Positions 51,644 through 53,101 of a DNA stretch of 53,101 nt are shown one piece after another. The stretch is taken from contig NZ_BDCK01000050.1 in assembly GCF_001613465.1 (NCBI RefSeq), forward strand, positions 1-53,101. The letters run 5' to 3'. Source of the stretch: Nocardia niwae NBRC 108934 = DSM 45340 (GTDB lineage: Bacteria > Actinomycetota > Actinomycetes > Mycobacteriales > Mycobacteriaceae). Position 1 is the first letter of the stretch. Each line of letters begins with the position of its first letter. The notes under the pieces were generated by a model. The model was not told where the DNA came from, did not search any database, and saw only the letters and a list, made by a program, of their open reading frames with translations. The position numbers and the translations under genes were made by a program.

Positions 51644-52885
51644 TCACCACGCGTCGGCGTGCAAGCCCGCGCAGTGCGCCGCGCGCAACGCGAGTTCGCG
51701 CAACGCACCGGCGGAAGCGATCCGCGCCGGGTCCAGGCCGACCAGGCTCAGCACATAGTCGTCGCCGACGCGGCAGAGGTAGCCCGAGAGACGGGTGCGC
51801 GGCAGTCGCGCGGCGGCCAGGCCGGGGTGGATGGCGCGCGCCGCGACGCCGGTGCAGCGGTGCGGGCCGAGCCGGAGCAGCGAGGTGGGGAGCGTTCCGA
51901 TGTTGGAGCACAGGATGTCCCGTTCGCCCGCGCCCTCGGACAGCGCGTAGGCCCAGCGGTCCGGGATCACTTGGAGGAGTTGTTCGGGCATTCCGCCCGG
52001 CGCGGACATGCGGTGCTCGTAGGCGGAACGGGCCAGTGCGCGGATCGTCGCCGGGGTGTCGGCGCGGGTGATCGCGATGCGCGTCATGGCGAGGTCGTTG
52101 TCGACCCGGGGTTCGTCGCGGGTGTCGACGGGCAGGCTGGCTTCGATCGTGTCGCCGGGAAATCCGCTGCCCCACAGCACGGTCGCGACGAGATGGATGA
52201 ACAGGCTGTTCGCCGTGCCGCCCGCGCGCGCCGCCACGCGATCCCACTCGGCGGCCGGGCATTGCAGGATCGCGCCGCGCGTCGCGTTGCCCGCCACGCG
52301 CGGCTGCTCGTCCCGTCGCGGCGCGGCGGGTTGCCGCGGTATCCCGTGCCGCAGCGCAGCCGCGGTGCCGCGCAGGACGATCGACCACTGGCGCCGGGCG
52401 TCGGCCCAATCCGATTCCCGCGCGGACGGATCCGCCGGACGCACCCGAGCGCCGCCCAGCGCGTCGTCCACCGCGAGCACCAGCGCGCGCCCGTCGGCCA
52501 GCGCGTGCGAACAGGTGAGGGAGACGACCGAACCACCGTCGTCCAGCGGCGCGGTCGAAAGCCGCCAGCCGGGGCCGTATTCCGGATCGAGCCCGGCGCC
52601 CTGCGCATCGGCCCAGTCGAGCAGTTCCGCGACCGGGAGGACACTCTCGGCGCGGTCGATCGGGTACGCGCGGACATTCGGTCGCCATGCCCGGCGGGCG
52701 CCCGGCACACGTGGTCGAACCACCCTGCGCCCCAACGGCCCCGACCCCAAGGCCGCGTGCACCCGCGTCAGCAACGCGGGGTCGACCCGGTCGGCTGTCC
52801 GCCACACGCCCTGCAACGCGATCGGCGTGCCGAGCCCGCGGTGGCTGCGCAGGAAGATCTCGTCGACGACGCTCAGCCTGCCCAT
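51644..52885 (-). CDS. Stand-alone condensation/PapA/WS-DGAT-like acyltransferase
   Basis: The 413-residue protein has the acyltransferase motif TCSHALADGRALVLAVDDAL (HxxxDG) near residue 125-145, an N-terminal region VDEIFLRSHRGLGTPIALQG and the C-terminal half NSLFIHLVATVLWGSGFPGD, EASLPVDTRDEPRVDND and ERDILCSNIGTLPTSLLRLG, which resembles the DFGWG/SNxG region of PapA and wax ester synthase-type enzymes. It would transfer an acyl group from a thioester to a hydroxyl or amine. ATG 52885. It lies 5 bases after the enoyl-CoA hydratase stop, so probably in one operon, suggesting a lipid acyl donor. Confidence 0.8.
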   Translation of the reverse strand: MGRLSVVDEIFLRSHRGLGTPIALQGVWRTADRVDPALLTRVHAALGSGPLGRRVVRPRVPGARRAWRPNVRAYPIDRAESVLPVAELLDWADAQGAGLDPEYGPGWRLSTAPLDDGGSVVSLTCSHALADGRALVLAVDDALGGARVRPADPSARESDWADARRQWSIVLRGTAAALRHGIPRQPAAPRRDEQPRVAGNATRGAILQCPAAEWDRVAARAGGTANSLFIHLVATVLWGSGFPGDTIEASLPVDTRDEPRVDNDLAMTRIAITRADTPATIRALARSAYEHRMSAPGGMPEQLLQVIPDRWAYALSEGAGERDILCSNIGTLPTSLLRLGPHRCTGVAARAIHPGLAAARLPRTRLSGYLCRVGDDYVLSLVGLDPARIASAGALRELALRAAHCAGLHADAW

Positions 52886-52890
52886 GGGCC

Positions 52891-53101
52891 TCAGGCGCGA
52901 GCGCCGTGCCGGCCCGCGCCCGACGCGAAGCGCTGCGCGCCGTCCAGCGCGCCGTCGGCCAGGGCGGTCAGCCCGTGGCGGAACTCGTTGCGCAGCGCGG
53001 ACTCCTCGGTCATCCCCTCCTGCTCCAGCATCGACATGCGGTCCGAGCGCAGGCAGGTCTGCGGCAGCGCGGCCAGTTCCGCCGCGAGCGCCTCCGCCGC
53101 G
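52891..53101 (-). CDS. Enoyl-CoA hydratase/isomerase, C-terminal part only (cut by window)
   Basis: The frame enters from the right edge and ends at TGA 52893-52891. The visible ~69 residues include LAALPQTCLRSDRMSMLEQE and ALRNEFRHGLTALADGALDG, typical of the C-terminal helices of crotonase-fold enoyl-CoA hydratases. Beta-oxidation or a related CoA-ester role is inferred. The active site is outside the window. Confidence 0.85.
   Translation of the reverse strand, partial: AAEALAAELAALPQTCLRSDRMSMLEQEGMTEESALRNEFRHGLTALADGALDGAQRFASGAGRHGARA

Noticed and set aside
51319..51708. Open frame on the - strand encoding PQAYPQ repeats
   Set aside because: It overlaps the 3' end of the acyltransferase gene, has no ribosome site and no recognisable domain; the repeat can explain the open frame.

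Overview
The window is very GC-rich, gene-dense actinobacterial DNA. GTG starts are common, many same-strand genes are coupled by 4-base ATGA overlaps, and the gene families (MspA-type porin, DUF5753 HTH + DUF397 pair, encapsulin with DyP peroxidase, DUF2630, very large NRPS without a thioesterase) point to a mycolic-acid actinomycete, most likely Nocardia or a close relative. This is inference from gene content; there is no rRNA in the window.

Layout. (1) 1-20348: the 3' part of a giant NRPS on the + strand. It starts inside an adenylation domain and continues through five full C-A-T modules, an epimerization domain, a last condensation domain and a degenerate, truncated adenylation domain with no carrier or thioesterase. 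One A domain carries the exact EntF-type serine code. A strong hairpin terminator follows. (2) 20578-28540: small metabolic and regulatory genes: a Uma2-like fragment, a DHA2-family MFS exporter, a peroxiredoxin-like/small membrane protein pair divergent from a TetR regulator, a GDSL hydrolase divergent from a MarR regulator, a scar where a TetR gene and an alcohol dehydrogenase gene have both lost their 5' ends, an NAD(P)-binding epimerase-like protein, and a CGNR regulator divergent from a RidA protein. (3) 28660-34578: a four-gene operon (permease, two DUF1989 proteins, carboxyltransferase-half of a urea/guanidine carboxylase) divergent from a TetR regulator, with two matching candidate operators between them. 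(4) 34596-38315: an accessory-looking cluster with a predicted PD-(D/E)XK nuclease with a long coiled coil, an acidic partner protein, three small conserved-looking unknowns, and a divergent DUF5753 HTH/DUF397 pair. (5) 38573-44709: housekeeping and stress genes: a PH-like membrane protein, the encapsulin-DyP nanocompartment operon, a cupin, thyA-folA, cobF, and an Fpg/Nei glycosylase. (6) 44714-53101: a DUF2630/flavin disulfide reductase/carboxylesterase operon, a MocR regulator divergent from a PNPOx-like flavoprotein, an MspA-type porin, a stand-alone condensation/PapA-like acyltransferase, and the 3' end of an enoyl-CoA hydratase cut by the window edge.

The parts most worth following are the NRPS that ends in a dead A domain behind an intact C domain, the guanidine/urea-type operon whose carboxylase lacks its biotin carboxylase and biotin carrier domains, and the nuclease/acidic-protein pair in the lower-GC-looking cluster at 34.6-37.0 kb. 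No tRNA, rRNA, CRISPR array, complete insertion sequence or riboswitch was recognised.
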